From Secundilactobacillus silagincola (GTDB taxonomy: Bacteria; Bacillota; Bacilli; Lactobacillales; Lactobacillaceae), in NCBI RefSeq assembly GCF_002583405.1, contig NZ_BCMJ01000011.1, positions 1 to 55,709 on the forward strand: DNA of 55,709 nucleotides, given 5' to 3'. The first letter of the stretch is position 1. Each line of letters opens with the position of its first letter. The notes beneath the pieces are model-generated. The model was not told the origin of the DNA. It was given only the letters and a program-made list of their open reading frames with translations, and searched no databases. The translations under genes and the position numbers were made by a program. Below, piece after piece: positions 33,130-42,191 of the stretch.

Positions 33130-33648
33130 TTAACTTCTCGATCCACTTGTCGACGCCATCTGCTGATAATGATGGTTTGTAGCATGATGTAGCATCAAAT
33201 CATACTTTTGATGTTTTGGCATATAGCCGACTTGTCCACCACCATTAGTTAAAATAGCAGTATACTTCTTCCCACCAATCTTAACCGTCGTTTTCTTCAT
33301 AGGCGCTGCACCATTAGCCAAGCTAAGCGAATAGGTATACCACCCATTCTTATGTTTCTGAAAAATAAACTTATGCTTAGCATTACCTAATTTCTTAACG
33401 AGGCTGTACGTACCTTCACTCTTATATTTTCCATGACTGTACCAATAAAAAGTCATGTGTTTAGCGCTAATCTTATATTTTTGCTTACTATAACCATCAT
33501 TCTCGTACCAAGTACCTCTGAACGCAGTGGGTACAGAACTGACCGTACTAGCAGCGTCTGCTTTAGTCTGACTAAAGCCCAAAAATAAGGCAACCGAGGC
33601 AACTATTACAGTGCCATATGCTAATATTCTTTTCCCCAAAAGACTCAT
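33130..33648 (-). CDS. Small secreted protein (PTAFRGTW type)
   Basis: A 172-aa exported protein. Signal peptide to ...KADA, then ASTVSSVPTAFRGTWYENDGYSKQKYKISAKHM, a beta-rich lipocalin-like rhythm (FRGTWY then alternating strands), and a His-rich C-terminus (LHHATNHHYQ). The PTAxRGxW motif links it to the neighbours. ATG at 33646-33648 behind GGGAGATG. Function unknown. Confidence 0.72.
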   Translation of the reverse strand: MSLLGKRILAYGTVIVASVALFLGFSQTKADAASTVSSVPTAFRGTWYENDGYSKQKYKISAKHMTFYWYSHGKYKSEGTYSLVKKLGNAKHKFIFQKHKNGWYTYSLSLANGAAPMKKTTVKIGGKKYTAILTNGGGQVGYMPKHQKYDLMLHHATNHHYQQMASTSGSRS

Positions 33649-33801
33649 TTCAACATCTCCCAAACAAATTATTGAACATTCAATTCTGATTATACCCGTT
33701 TATACGCTTATTAAACGCAAAATAAATTCCTAATTGAACCAATCAAAGATTTCCATCCCGTAACAAAGGTAAATTAGGAACACCTTCTAGAAAAAGGCAA
33801 C

Positions 33802-34209
33802 TTAGTATCGGTACCAATAATGTGTTTCATAACGATCGGAAATTTTAATTTTATTGTGACTATACCATTTAGCCTTAAACGTATAAGTTGTAGAAAGCAA
33901 TTTTCCTGTAATTTGATAAGTATGGTGACCTAAATACTTATATTTAGCGCTCGTAGCTGTAGGCCTGGTCATATCACTAGGACCGTGGTATGCCTGCTCA
34001 ATTGACGTAACATTCTTTTTTGTGATTTTAGTTAATACTCGTTTTTTCCCGTGACCCACATGTTGCCAGTTAGTTCGCCATTTACCTTGAAGTGACGTAG
34101 GTGTGCCCTTGTGCCAACTAGCAGCATTTGCGGAAATAGCACCGCTTCCCCCTAAGATAGTTAACCCAGTAACAAGACTCACCGTTCCCTTAACCACTCT
34201 ATTAAGCAA
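33802..34209 (-). CDS. Small secreted protein (KGTPTSLQGKW type)
   Basis: A 135-aa exported protein starting at TTG (34207-34209) behind a perfect AAGGAGGT. Signal peptide to ...ISANA, then ASWHKGTPTSLQGKWRTNW, about six predicted strands, and a Tyr-rich end (THYWYRY). Same N-terminal motif as the 33130 and 31764 products. Function unknown. Confidence 0.72.
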   Translation of the reverse strand: MLNRVVKGTVSLVTGLTILGGSGAISANAASWHKGTPTSLQGKWRTNWQHVGHGKKRVLTKITKKNVTSIEQAYHGPSDMTRPTATSAKYKYLGHHTYQITGKLLSTTYTFKAKWYSHNKIKISDRYETHYWYRY

Positions 34210-34307
34210 TATAATTACCTCCTTAGTATTTGATAAGAAAATTATATCATTGTTTTGCGCATCGGTCTTACTAGAAGAACCGGTGACGATATTATGGACT
34301 TCTTAAA

Positions 34308-34357
34308 CTCAAGCTTCCCAATGAAATTCATATAATTTCACTTGGAGTTTTTTAAAA
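34308..34357 (+). terminator. Orphan plus-strand terminator
   Basis: CTCAAG...TGAAATT-catat-AATTTCA...CTTGGAG stem with TTTTTT. No plus-strand gene precedes it within 1.4 kb, so it may be left from a lost gene or end a transcript not recognised. The rest of 34210-34606 shows only a TATAAT (34539-34544) suitable for the next gene. Confidence 0.55.
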
Positions 34358-34606
34358 TACAATAACAGATGATTTTGGGCAAAGAAAACAATCTATGTAT
34401 TGAGTGAAGTAATAAGATTGTCCAGACTTAAATACTCTGACCATCTTTGATATTTATTGAAACCAAAAAATACGAATTATAATGCCACAATTGACAGTAT
34501 CGCTTAAATTGTTCAGTATTTTTGCCGTTAATGTTAGCTATAATAATTCTTACAGGGGGAATTTAACGGAGGTTAATGTTCTAGGCAATAACGAGGAGTG
34601 AAAACT

Positions 34607-35566
34607 ATGAGGAAAAAAGAAACGCTATTAGCTATTTTCGTTTTGGGCATTGGCTTGACTGGACTTGCTGGTTGTGGACACGATCCGGAAGATGCTGAGA
34701 AAGCGAATTCGGTTGCTTTTATGAAAACTTCTAAGAATAAGCAACCACAAGTATGGTTTAAGGGTGAACTAGATGATGGTGAAATTCATAAAGACTCTGC
34801 AATTAACGATGTTTTAGTCACCAAAAACGGTAAAGTGACTGATTACAGTATGACAAATATCACTTTTCAACAAATCAAGGGTAAAAATAATGATCAACTT
34901 ATTAAATTAGCCAAAACACTTGATAAAAAAGGACTTAAACCTGTGATTGCCAGTCAAAAATCACTACTTAAAGAACAACTAATTACTGCAAAGAAAAATT
35001 TAAAAGAACAGCAATCTTCAAAAAAGGATTGGGATAAACTATCTGACGCAGAAAAAGACGCAGCTAAATTTGGATCATTATCTGATGCAGGCTCTCCTGA
35101 GAGCATCCGAGACGCCCAGAAGCAAGTTAATCAATATACAACATTTGTTAATCAAATTTCACAAAAAAAATATCCTTATATCGCACCAAAAACTTCACCT
35201 ATTGTTGCCTACGTTAATACTGATGACAATGATAAATCAGTAACGGCTGAACTACTCGGTTGGCAAGGTTACACATTCACGTTCCCGGTGGCAGATAACA
35301 ATGATCAAAAGGACCTCACTAAATTAACACACAAAGCTGATACAACAGGTCGTATTAACAAAATGGATTTAAACGGTATTATGGGCGCTCCAATCTCAAT
35401 TTTAGGTGATAAGTACATTGGTTACTATTTATATAGCGAAAATGACGATTCACAAGAAGATACCTTCTTAATTACAAAAACTCAAAATTCAAAAGCAAAA
35501 GCACAATTGGATGAGGCAAAAACATCTGGGATAAAGAAAACTAATACATCATTGACAGAGTATTAG
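34607..35566 (+). CDS. Hypothetical lipoprotein with a central coiled coil
   Basis: A 319-aa exported lipoprotein: lipobox GLAGC (Cys23). The mature part starts GHDPEDAEK; a Lys/Glu/Gln-rich helix lies at about 110-185 (KSLLKEQLITAKKNLKEQQSSKK...). ATG at 34607 with GAGGAG upstream; GTG at 34598 is the alternative. No family recognised. Isolated, plus strand, ended by the palindrome at 35640-35687. Confidence 0.72.
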   Translation: MRKKETLLAIFVLGIGLTGLAGCGHDPEDAEKANSVAFMKTSKNKQPQVWFKGELDDGEIHKDSAINDVLVTKNGKVTDYSMTNITFQQIKGKNNDQLIKLAKTLDKKGLKPVIASQKSLLKEQLITAKKNLKEQQSSKKDWDKLSDAEKDAAKFGSLSDAGSPESIRDAQKQVNQYTTFVNQISQKKYPYIAPKTSPIVAYVNTDDNDKSVTAELLGWQGYTFTFPVADNNDQKDLTKLTHKADTTGRINKMDLNGIMGAPISILGDKYIGYYLYSENDDSQEDTFLITKTQNSKAKAQLDEAKTSGIKKTNTSLTEY

Positions 35567-35639
35567 TTAAGTTAAATAACTGCTTTAATTCCAAATAAGG
35601 TATTGAAGTTTCATCGATCCAATATTTTTCGAAAATTGG

Positions 35640-35687
35640 AAAACGACTTATCGTGAAATCACTTTGATTTCCTCGATAAGTCGTTTT
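35640..35687. repeat. Repeat family B palindrome, copy 3 (acts as terminator)
   Basis: AAAACGACTTATCG-TGAAATCA pairs with TGATTTCC-TCGATAAGTCGTTTT around 3 nt. It shares ACTTATCG-n-GAAATC with copies at 16521-16556 and 29246-29290. 73 nt beyond the lipoprotein stop, it can end that transcript. Confidence 0.65.
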
Positions 35688-35933
35688 AATTGCTATTATT
35701 AGTGTTTTTAATCACAACCCTATTTTAAAAGCTATCATGTAAAATATGGCATAGTAAAACTACATTGGCTAGTCTCTCGCAACAATCTCATTTAAATCAG
35801 TCTATAAACGGAAAAAGCCACAAATATTAAGCTTTAACCTCACATATCAGAAGAATAGTCATGATAATTTTTAACTGAATATTCCTTTCACAACCTCGCT
35901 TAACATTTTTGAAAATTATTATTTATTAAAACG

Positions 35934-36079
35934 TTCTTAGTTTTTCCTAAATTCAAAAAAAGACGGGAATAATCTTCAAATCACATGGTATTTTTTCACA
36001 ATATGCCCTGTAACCTTGTATATGGGGTATGCTATAAATTTTTCGTGTGTTCAAAAGAATTTAGGAAAAAGCTTGAGAA
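35934..36079. mobile_element. Possible MITE-like segment with terminal inverted repeats
   Basis: TTTTTCCTAAATTC (35941-35954) and GAATTTAGGAAAAA (36057-36070) are a perfect 14-bp inverted pair, extended on the outside by TTCTTAG and GCTTGAGAA with gaps. The 100 bp between encode nothing. The right end lies exactly where the adhesin repeat stops matching its family. No transposase here; the adhesin sequence does not resume on the other side. The remaining gap 35567-35933 shows only the palindrome at 35640. Confidence 0.4.
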
Positions 36080-37243
36080 GTTGGCCTGATTCATAGTAGA
36101 GGCACCGTCGATCTTGAAACTGAGGACTGGATAGCCACCATTAAAATTACTCGTGCCATCATAGGTCTTCGAAGTCGTTCCAACCACAGCGCTAATGGTG
36201 GCTTTAGTGTCGCCAGAATTGGTGCCGTCAGCTTGAATGGTGAGCGTGCCGTCTTTAGTGGTAATATTGTAATTTGGATTGTCGCCAAGCGAAAGCGTAA
36301 TGGCGTAATTACCAGCCGTTTCACCAGGTTCGCGCTTCAGCGTGTAATTTAATTTATCCCCATTCGGAAAAAGCTTGTCTGGGCTGGCAGTTAAGGTTGG
36401 ATCTGGTGCACCCACTGTCTTGGTTTTGTTGTCTGCGGTTAAGACCACGTCAGCCTTGTTAATGGTTGCAGTACCAGCCGTAACATCATCTTTTGTAAAG
36501 ATGGCACCTGGATTGGCTGCCAGCACGGCCGAAATACCCTCTTGATTCAGCGTTACTGAATACGGTGTTGTACTGGCATCCGGTTTAACGTTCGACCAGT
36601 CGAAGTCATCCGCAGTCAATGTGGGTCGGCCAAACTTGTCGGTGCCCGATACTGAAAATTTCACCCCTGGATAACCACCATTAAAGTTGGTTGTACCATC
36701 ATAAGTCTTCTCAGTGCTCTGCACAGCTGCCTTAATCACAACCGACTCAGTTGGAGTGGCTGCGGTGTTAGTGCTATCACTATTTGTTGGATCAGTGGCT
36801 GGTGTTGTGGCAGCGGCTTGCTGAGTTGCTGGCGTACCTGTACTTGGATCAGACGATGCAGGTGCAGCACCAGACTGGTTGTTGTCCTCAGTCTTTAAGC
36901 TGCTATCCGTTGGTGTGGTCGTGGTAGCGCTGGGTGTTTTGGTTGACGCGGCAGTGGTTGATGCACTATCCGGTGCTTGTGATTGATCACCGGTAGTTGT
37001 TGTACTACTGCTAGTCGTCACATTAACGTTAGTAGCCGTTGCCCCGTTATCTACCGTGGCAGCCCTAGCTACCGTTGGCGTATCATCAAAGAAATCAACA
37101 CCATTCGCCATTTCAGCTTCGTGGATACCAAATAACACGGCAACCGTCGAAAGCCCCCGAATCGTCCACCGAATTTTGGCACTGAACAAACGTGTTTTGG
37201 TAATCGGATCGGATTTAAGTTGTTCATAACGATATCTTTGCAA
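36032..37243 (-). pseudogene. Truncated MBG-repeat surface adhesin
   Basis: 403 residues from a TTG start (37241-37243) behind GGGGGGAG. A KxYKxGKxW-like export signal (residues ~10-45, hydrophobic GLSTVAVLFGIHEAEMANG) is followed by a Thr/Ser/Ala-rich stretch (about 60-165). Then comes one full MBG-type repeat (KTYDGTTNFNGGYPG...) with an ubiquitin-like TADNKTKTVGAPDPTLT unit, and the beginning of a second (KTYDGTSNFNGGYPV). The second stops after about 25 residues and ends in an unrelated FLNSFEHTKNL tail. There is no further repeat and no LPxTG anchor, so the protein could not be fixed to the wall. Truncation coincides with the MITE-like segment. Confidence 0.75.
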
Positions 37244-37425
37244 AATGTACTCCCCCCTGTAATTTTTCTCTGTTTCAATATTTAATCACTATATCTACTT
37301 CTACTCATAATCTTAAGAAAGTCATAAATGTATATCTATATTCAGACATCGAAATAATTCTGTTATTTTATCGATTTCGCAAAAAAATGAAACTAAGGAT
37401 ACATATCGTGACGAACGTCGATACA

Positions 37426-37475
37426 CAAAAATCCCGTAGATCCACTGGAATACAGTCGAATCTACGGGATTTTGT
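37426..37475. terminator. Bidirectional terminator before the XpaC-TelA operon end
   Basis: ACAAAAATCCCGTAGAT/ATCTACGGGATTTTGT stem, with T runs in both directions. It ends the minus-strand operon whose last gene stops at 37603. The rest of 37244-37602 shows nothing. Confidence 0.85.
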
Positions 37476-37602
37476 ATCTACAAACGATTAAAAGCTTAGT
37501 TTAGTCATTAATTGTTCGTTTGCTAATTGACGAATGATGTTTGAATACTTCACTTCGGAGCATACCTATCATGTATGAATATGATGTCAGCACTTTTTGA
37601 TC

Positions 37603-38415
37603 CTATTCCTCCGCACGGTTGTTTAATTCGTCAACTTCGTGGGTGGTGACGATAACGTAATCTTGCTGCAACTTGGCTGACAGCTTGCTCAGCTTGGCCT
37701 GCGCTTTTTCGATAACTTCCTGCGTGTCTTCACCCGTGACGATATTATTATTGATGCGAACCAGTCCCTGCGCCAAAGCAACATAATCCGGCAAGTCATT
37801 GTACATAAAATCTGAAATATTCAGTAACTGCCGCGGTGCACTGAGTAATTCCTGAAAAGTCTGTTCGATGAGCCGTAAGTCGTTGTCATAACTGGGAATA
37901 TATTTGACAACTTCACGCCTAATCTGGCGAAGATATTCCAACTGGTGGTAGGCGTTACGGACTTCCCGTTTGAAAAAGGTCCGCTCAGAACTATCCAAAC
38001 CGCTTTTGGTTAGTTCCTGATCGCTAATGAACAAGGACTCGGTCATGCCGCTCTCGTTGACTTGTTTAGCATATTGACGAAGCTTGACGCGATGCCAGAC
38101 GTTCATCCCCACGTTCACCAGAACAGTGATGAGTATCAATAAAGGCATTAGCCCATAGGCCACGGTGTATAAGTCGGTAAAACCCGTTTCCGTTTGAAAC
38201 ATCATCACCAAGGTCATCAGGGCTAAAATCATTGCTGGTATGACAACGCCCCATAACCAGCGGGTGCTGAAACAAAATTGCAGCGGTACGGCTAATAACA
38301 GATACAACCCAATCACGCTATTGGCACTCTGATGAAAGACCAAGAGCATGGCAAAGGTCGCCAGCGTAATCAAGGCGCCGAGCCATCGTGTTCGATACTG
38401 AAGTAATAACTCCAT
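37603..38415 (-). CDS. xpaC: XpaC-like membrane protein (5-bromo-4-chloroindolyl phosphate hydrolysis family)
   Basis: A 270-aa protein with four hydrophobic segments in residues 10-110 and a helical cytosolic part with RTFFKREVRNAYHQLEYLRQIRREV and the LPDYVALAQGLVRI block typical of XpaC. In firmicutes xpaC commonly precedes or follows a telA gene, as here (3 genes apart). Start ATG with AGGAGGG upstream. Despite its name the molecular function is not known; it is linked to envelope and antibiotic stress. Confidence 0.8.
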   Translation of the reverse strand: MELLLQYRTRWLGALITLATFAMLLVFHQSANSVIGLYLLLAVPLQFCFSTRWLWGVVIPAMILALMTLVMMFQTETGFTDLYTVAYGLMPLLILITVLVNVGMNVWHRVKLRQYAKQVNESGMTESLFISDQELTKSGLDSSERTFFKREVRNAYHQLEYLRQIRREVVKYIPSYDNDLRLIEQTFQELLSAPRQLLNISDFMYNDLPDYVALAQGLVRINNNIVTGEDTQEVIEKAQAKLSKLSAKLQQDYVIVTTHEVDELNNRAEE

Positions 38416-38426
38416 TTTACGCCCTC

Positions 38427-38969
38427 CTATTCGGCTGTCACACCGTTGCTTGACTTGATTTGATTGAGTTGAACATACTTGTCGTGGCCGCTATACCCAA
38501 TATCAGCATCTAAGATATACACGTTATCTGGGTAGACGGTAAAGCCAAGATCCACTTTTCTGGAATGGCCGTTTTTAACGTTAACGTTATTACTGTCCAT
38601 GGTGAGCAGATGGTGATCCGCCTTCAACAATTTGCCGATATGATCACTTTTGCTCAAGATATCCTCACTGTTAGGTCCGCTGAACAGCTCATATTCGTCG
38701 GTGCTAATGTCATGGCCGCCGTCGATGGAAGACGTCAGCGAAACGGTGGCGTGGATTATGAGATATTGTTCCAGTTCGTTCGTGTCGGCCGAATCATAAG
38801 CCGGCTGTGGGCTTTTCAACAGTTCATAGCCAGTAATGGTTAAGTGCGTCCCCGAAGATTTTAATGTCAGTGGCTGCCCAGTGAACTGGTATGAACGCTG
38901 AGCTTGAGCCGTAACTGAAGTGAACATAAAAGTCACGATTAGACTGAGGATAATCACTAATTGTTTCAT
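38427..38969 (-). CDS. Secreted protein of unknown function (DUF4352/DUF5067-like)
   Basis: A 180-aa protein with a signal peptide to ...VTAQA. The mature part is a beta-sandwich-like domain (TGYELLKSPQPAYDSADTNELEQYLIIHATVSLTSS, later LGFTVYPDNVYILDADIG), as in the immunoglobulin-like DUF4352/DUF5067 proteins; this call is by pattern. It overlaps the previous gene's stop by 4 nt (ATGA), so it is translationally coupled. It shares its fold with the C-terminal half of the 38966-40123 product. Confidence 0.7.
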   Translation of the reverse strand: MKQLVIILSLIVTFMFTSVTAQAQRSYQFTGQPLTLKSSGTHLTITGYELLKSPQPAYDSADTNELEQYLIIHATVSLTSSIDGGHDISTDEYELFSGPNSEDILSKSDHIGKLLKADHHLLTMDSNNVNVKNGHSRKVDLGFTVYPDNVYILDADIGYSGHDKYVQLNQIKSSNGVTAE

Positions 38970-40123
38970 TTCAATACCTCCAAGTCCTTCGTTTTGACGT
39001 GGAAAACAATCGACGTATCGTCGTCTTTAGCCGGTACGTTGTATTGATAATAGAAACCCTGATAGAGAAAATCAAAGCTGGCGGACTTGGGTCGCTTCAC
39101 CACAATATTGAACGGTTTACGAACCCCCTCTGAATACTCATCACCGTACCAGCCGTTGGTATCAAGGATATTCATCACCGGTTTATTCACCCCGCCGACT
39201 TTGATCTTGGTACCGATAAAATCGCGTGCTTCTGAGTAATCATCACTATCCGCTTCGGTTTTATCGCTCCACTTGCGGTACACCTCAAAGGCATCGGCAC
39301 TTAAGCTAGTATCCGAATGTCTGGGTTGTACACTCAGATTGACGATGAGTACCGGATCGCCCTCGTCAGTCTCCGCAACATAAGCATGATGAACCTTAAA
39401 CTCCAGGTTCCGGCTGCGATAAGTCGTATTATTCTTTAACGTCACCTTTTGATGTGAATCATTTCCCGAGATGTGGCGGGGTTTCACATTCGTAGACCCA
39501 AACGCCACCGCATTACCAACCAGCAGTACGGCACCCATCATGAACAGTTGCATTCGCAATTGCTGTTTCCGGACCTTTTTTCTTGGCTGTTTAGCGATTG
39601 CCATTTGCGGTTGAGCGCCCACGGCACCATTTTTCAGGTAATCAACCGTAACTAGAAAATTATTCAGTTGGGTGGCATCAAACCACTCTCTGTTTAAAGT
39701 AATCCCGCTGCGCGATTGTAAATGAGGCCGCTTTTTCCGGTCAAATCGCAGGGCCCGTTGCCAGTCTAAGTGAACGTTGCTGCCATTCTTAACGATTTTA
39801 AGCCAGTCAAATGGCACGTAGACTTGTTCCGTCCGAAAATAGTAGCGGGTCAACCAGATGCCGGTTTGATTCTGATTAATCTCGATCAGTTGATAATCCT
39901 GGCTTCGCAAACTATGATAACTGAACGCGATGGCGGCCAGAAGAATACAAGTGGCAAACCAAAAAACACCCACCATGATCAGCGGCTGAGCAGAACTGTA
40001 ACTATGCTTAGCAGCAAGTTTGATAATCACAGTGCCGATAATCATGATCCCGACAATCACCCAGCAAGCCCGAATTAACGCGCTGAGAATCGATTGTGCT
40101 CTGAATTTTAATGTGTTTTGCAT
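38966..40123 (-). CDS. Membrane protein with EbsA-like N-terminus and DUF4352-like extracellular domain
   Basis: A 385-aa protein. Two hydrophobic segments (about 14-36 and 49-68), a cytosolic basic domain (about 85-165, resembles EbsA/PH-like), a third span (about 195-215), then an extracellular domain (230-385) with YRSRNLEFKVHHAYVAETDEGDPVLIVNLSVQPRHS. The last part resembles the product of the next gene. It lies between telA (3 nt) and the secreted protein gene. No catalytic motif is visible; a sensor or scaffold role is an inference. Confidence 0.65.
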   Translation of the reverse strand: MQNTLKFRAQSILSALIRACWVIVGIMIIGTVIIKLAAKHSYSSAQPLIMVGVFWFATCILLAAIAFSYHSLRSQDYQLIEINQNQTGIWLTRYYFRTEQVYVPFDWLKIVKNGSNVHLDWQRALRFDRKKRPHLQSRSGITLNREWFDATQLNNFLVTVDYLKNGAVGAQPQMAIAKQPRKKVRKQQLRMQLFMMGAVLLVGNAVAFGSTNVKPRHISGNDSHQKVTLKNNTTYRSRNLEFKVHHAYVAETDEGDPVLIVNLSVQPRHSDTSLSADAFEVYRKWSDKTEADSDDYSEARDFIGTKIKVGGVNKPVMNILDTNGWYGDEYSEGVRKPFNIVVKRPKSASFDFLYQGFYYQYNVPAKDDDTSIVFHVKTKDLEVLK

Positions 40124-40125
40124 AG

Positions 40126-41256
40126 TTATTCCGCCTTTGGCTGCTGCTTGACGGTTTCAACTAACTTGGTTTTTAAATCCGACTCCATGGTTTGAAGCTG
40201 GCTTTCAACTTCTTTCCGCTTAACGCTGCCCTCTTGTTGAATCTTCAGGGTTTCGGTGATCGTATTGATCAAATCATCCTGGGTCTGTTTTAGCGTATCA
40301 ATATCTACAACCCCACGTTGACTGGCCTTGGCCACCTCAACTGCGGATTGCGATAACAGTTTGCTGTTCTTTTTCAATAAATCATTAGTAGTTTCAGCCA
40401 CCGCGTTTTGAGCAGCCAAGGCGTCTTTTTGATTGAGCAACGCTAACGCAATCACCACTTGATTTTTCCATAGTGGAATGGCCGTAGTAATCGACGACTG
40501 AATCTTTTCAGCCAGCACCGTATTGCTGTTTTGGATCAACCGGATTTGCGGCGCTTGTTGGATTGTGATTTCACGGGTCAACATGAGATCCATCATCCGT
40601 TTTTCCAACCGATCTTGGGTGGCGGCTAAGTCTTGAACTTGCTGGGCCGCCATTTGGTCAGTAGCAGTACTTTGAAGCTGCTGAATTTGTTTATTAATTT
40701 CATCATGTTTCATCGACGCGCCCACGATAAGTAGGTTGAGTGATTGATAAAATTTAAGATTCTGCTGATACATGTCGTCCAGTAAATCATTATCCTGTAG
40801 CAACTTAGCCTCTTGCTTACTCAACTGCTGGGCTGATCGATCAATCTGAACGCTGACTTCTTGATACTTAGCGGTCATTTCAAAAATGGAGGCCTTCACC
40901 TTTGAAAATAGTTTCGCAAATAGCGAAGCGTCCGACTGACTGAGTTTGTCAGGATTGGTTTCATTTAAACTCGTTACTAATTTCCGCAGACTATCCCCAA
41001 TTTCGCCTAACTCATTATTTTGAACCTTCACCAGTACCGTGTTCGAAAAACTCGACAGGCCCTCTTGCTGAGTTTTACCGTAATCCAAGATGGACGATTG
41101 TTTGTCTTCGCTAATCGTAGCCGCCATATTAGCGGCTTCCGTCAGTTCCTCAGGACTCAGTTTTTCCTTAATCGAAGTCGCTAGTGCAACTGGTGTCGTC
41201 TCATTGGTTTGACTAACTGGCACAACGCTTTTATCAATACTTGTGACATCTTTCAT
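40126..41256 (-). CDS. telA: TelA-like toxic anion resistance protein
   Basis: A 376-aa cytosolic helical protein of the TelA/KlaA family, with LFAKLFSKVKASIFEMTAKYQEVSVQIDRSAQQL, DLLDDMYQQNLKFYQSLNLLIVGA and VEVAKASQRGVVDIDTLKQTQDDLINTI, the family's signature stretches. The ATG at 41254-41256 has TTGGAGGAATC upstream; an in-frame start at 41283 lacks one. First gene of a four-gene operon down to xpaC. The family gives resistance to tellurite, bacteriocins and cell-wall antibiotics by an unknown mechanism. Confidence 0.88.
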   Translation of the reverse strand: MKDVTSIDKSVVPVSQTNETTPVALATSIKEKLSPEELTEAANMAATISEDKQSSILDYGKTQQEGLSSFSNTVLVKVQNNELGEIGDSLRKLVTSLNETNPDKLSQSDASLFAKLFSKVKASIFEMTAKYQEVSVQIDRSAQQLSKQEAKLLQDNDLLDDMYQQNLKFYQSLNLLIVGASMKHDEINKQIQQLQSTATDQMAAQQVQDLAATQDRLEKRMMDLMLTREITIQQAPQIRLIQNSNTVLAEKIQSSITTAIPLWKNQVVIALALLNQKDALAAQNAVAETTNDLLKKNSKLLSQSAVEVAKASQRGVVDIDTLKQTQDDLINTITETLKIQQEGSVKRKEVESQLQTMESDLKTKLVETVKQQPKAE

Positions 41257-41453
41257 TTTGATTCCTCCAAAGTATGTTAGCAAAAGTTAATACCCCAAAA
41301 ATGACTTAACTTGTGTTTTTGATAGTATAACGTAATTTGTAATTGGGCGCAAAATTCCTTGGAGAAATAGAAATATGTAGGTGTGCTGTGAAGTAAATCG
41401 CAAGCAAATCAATAATTGCAACGCTGCCTTAACATATTTATCCGTAAGCTTGC

Positions 41454-41459
41454 TATAAT
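41454..41459 (+). promoter_or_regulatory. Extended -10 promoter of the 41550-43132 cluster
   Basis: TGCTATAAT, an extended -10 element, with TTAACA 19 nt upstream as a weak -35. It lies 91 nt before the first start codon of the cluster. Confidence 0.55.
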
Positions 41460-41549
41460 ATCCTTGAAAGAGGTATTGGCAACACCAGCATTCACATATT
41501 CTAGTTAAGATTGCCAATACTATTAAATTTCCCGAAAGGAACTGCTACC

Positions 41550-41906
41550 ATGGCATTAAACCGGAAAAACAAAATCCGAAATTATTCCATGACTTCTGCC
41601 GCCGACACCATTAAAGAAACGCTAGCTTATCGGCATCTGAGTGCTGACTGGTTGGCGGACATGCTGCAAATGGATCACGAGGAAATGAATAAGGTGTTGA
41701 GACGTGAAAACTATTTGACCATGGATCAGTTAAAACAAGTTCAGTCCTTAATCGGTGTGTCAGCACAGTTGTTAAGAAAACTAGATTCTAATTTTCTTGA
41801 ACACCATTTGACGCCAGCGGAACTGGCTAAAATTGAAAAGCTTGAGCAAAATTCCACCGATGCTGATTTTGAAAATATTGATGATCTTGATTGGGATAAA
41901 TTGTGA
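41550..41906 (+). CDS. HigA-like helix-turn-helix protein with acidic tail
   Basis: A 118-aa protein. Residues 14-75 (TSAADTIKETLAYRHLSADWLADMLQMDHEEMNKVLRRENYLTMDQLKQVQ) follow the HigA antitoxin/XRE pattern, including the LSxxxLAxxLxxxxxxxxxxLxxxxxLT helices. The end is very acidic (ADFENIDDLDWDKL). ATG at 41550 with AAAGGAAC upstream. No toxin gene of the HigB type is next to it. First of four co-oriented genes; may autoregulate (inference). Confidence 0.7.
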   Translation: MALNRKNKIRNYSMTSAADTIKETLAYRHLSADWLADMLQMDHEEMNKVLRRENYLTMDQLKQVQSLIGVSAQLLRKLDSNFLEHHLTPAELAKIEKLEQNSTDADFENIDDLDWDKL

Positions 41907-41921
41907 TGTGAGGTGTATAAG

Positions 41922-42191
41922 ATGCCAAATAAACGACAGCGGAAAAAGAATTATAACAAGTGGGCTGATAAAATGGTTCGTCAGATCTGGGATCGACGCC
42001 CTAAAGATCTTAAGACACAGGAAGAAGCTGACCGATGGCTTGCTGAGCAGGTTGAAAATGAAGGTATTCTCAATTGGCGTACACAACAAGCTGTAAACGA
42101 AGCGATTCATGATGTGAAATCGCCACATTCAACATTAAAAACATATGATTCGGTTGATGAATTGATGGCTGACTTAGAAAGCGATGACTGA
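41922..42191 (+). CDS. KRQRKK-family protein, copy 1
   Basis: An 89-aa protein starting MPNKRQRKKNYNKW. The basic N-terminus is followed by PKDLKTQEEADRWLAEQVENEG and an acidic end (SVDELMADLESDD). The next gene encodes a longer relative with the same two blocks (NKRQRKKQYKK and PKTLDTQEEINAWL), so they are tandem duplicates. ATG behind GAGGTG. No known family recognised; the charged halves suggest nucleic-acid or protein binding. Confidence 0.7.
   Translation: MPNKRQRKKNYNKWADKMVRQIWDRRPKDLKTQEEADRWLAEQVENEGILNWRTQQAVNEAIHDVKSPHSTLKTYDSVDELMADLESDD

Noticed and set aside
30818-34209. Bacteriocin cluster
   Set aside because: No double-glycine leaders, no ABC exporter, immunity or modification genes; products are larger than usual bacteriocins and have Sec signals.
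36032-37243. Complete small adhesin
   Set aside because: The second repeat is cut, no anchor or further repeats are present.
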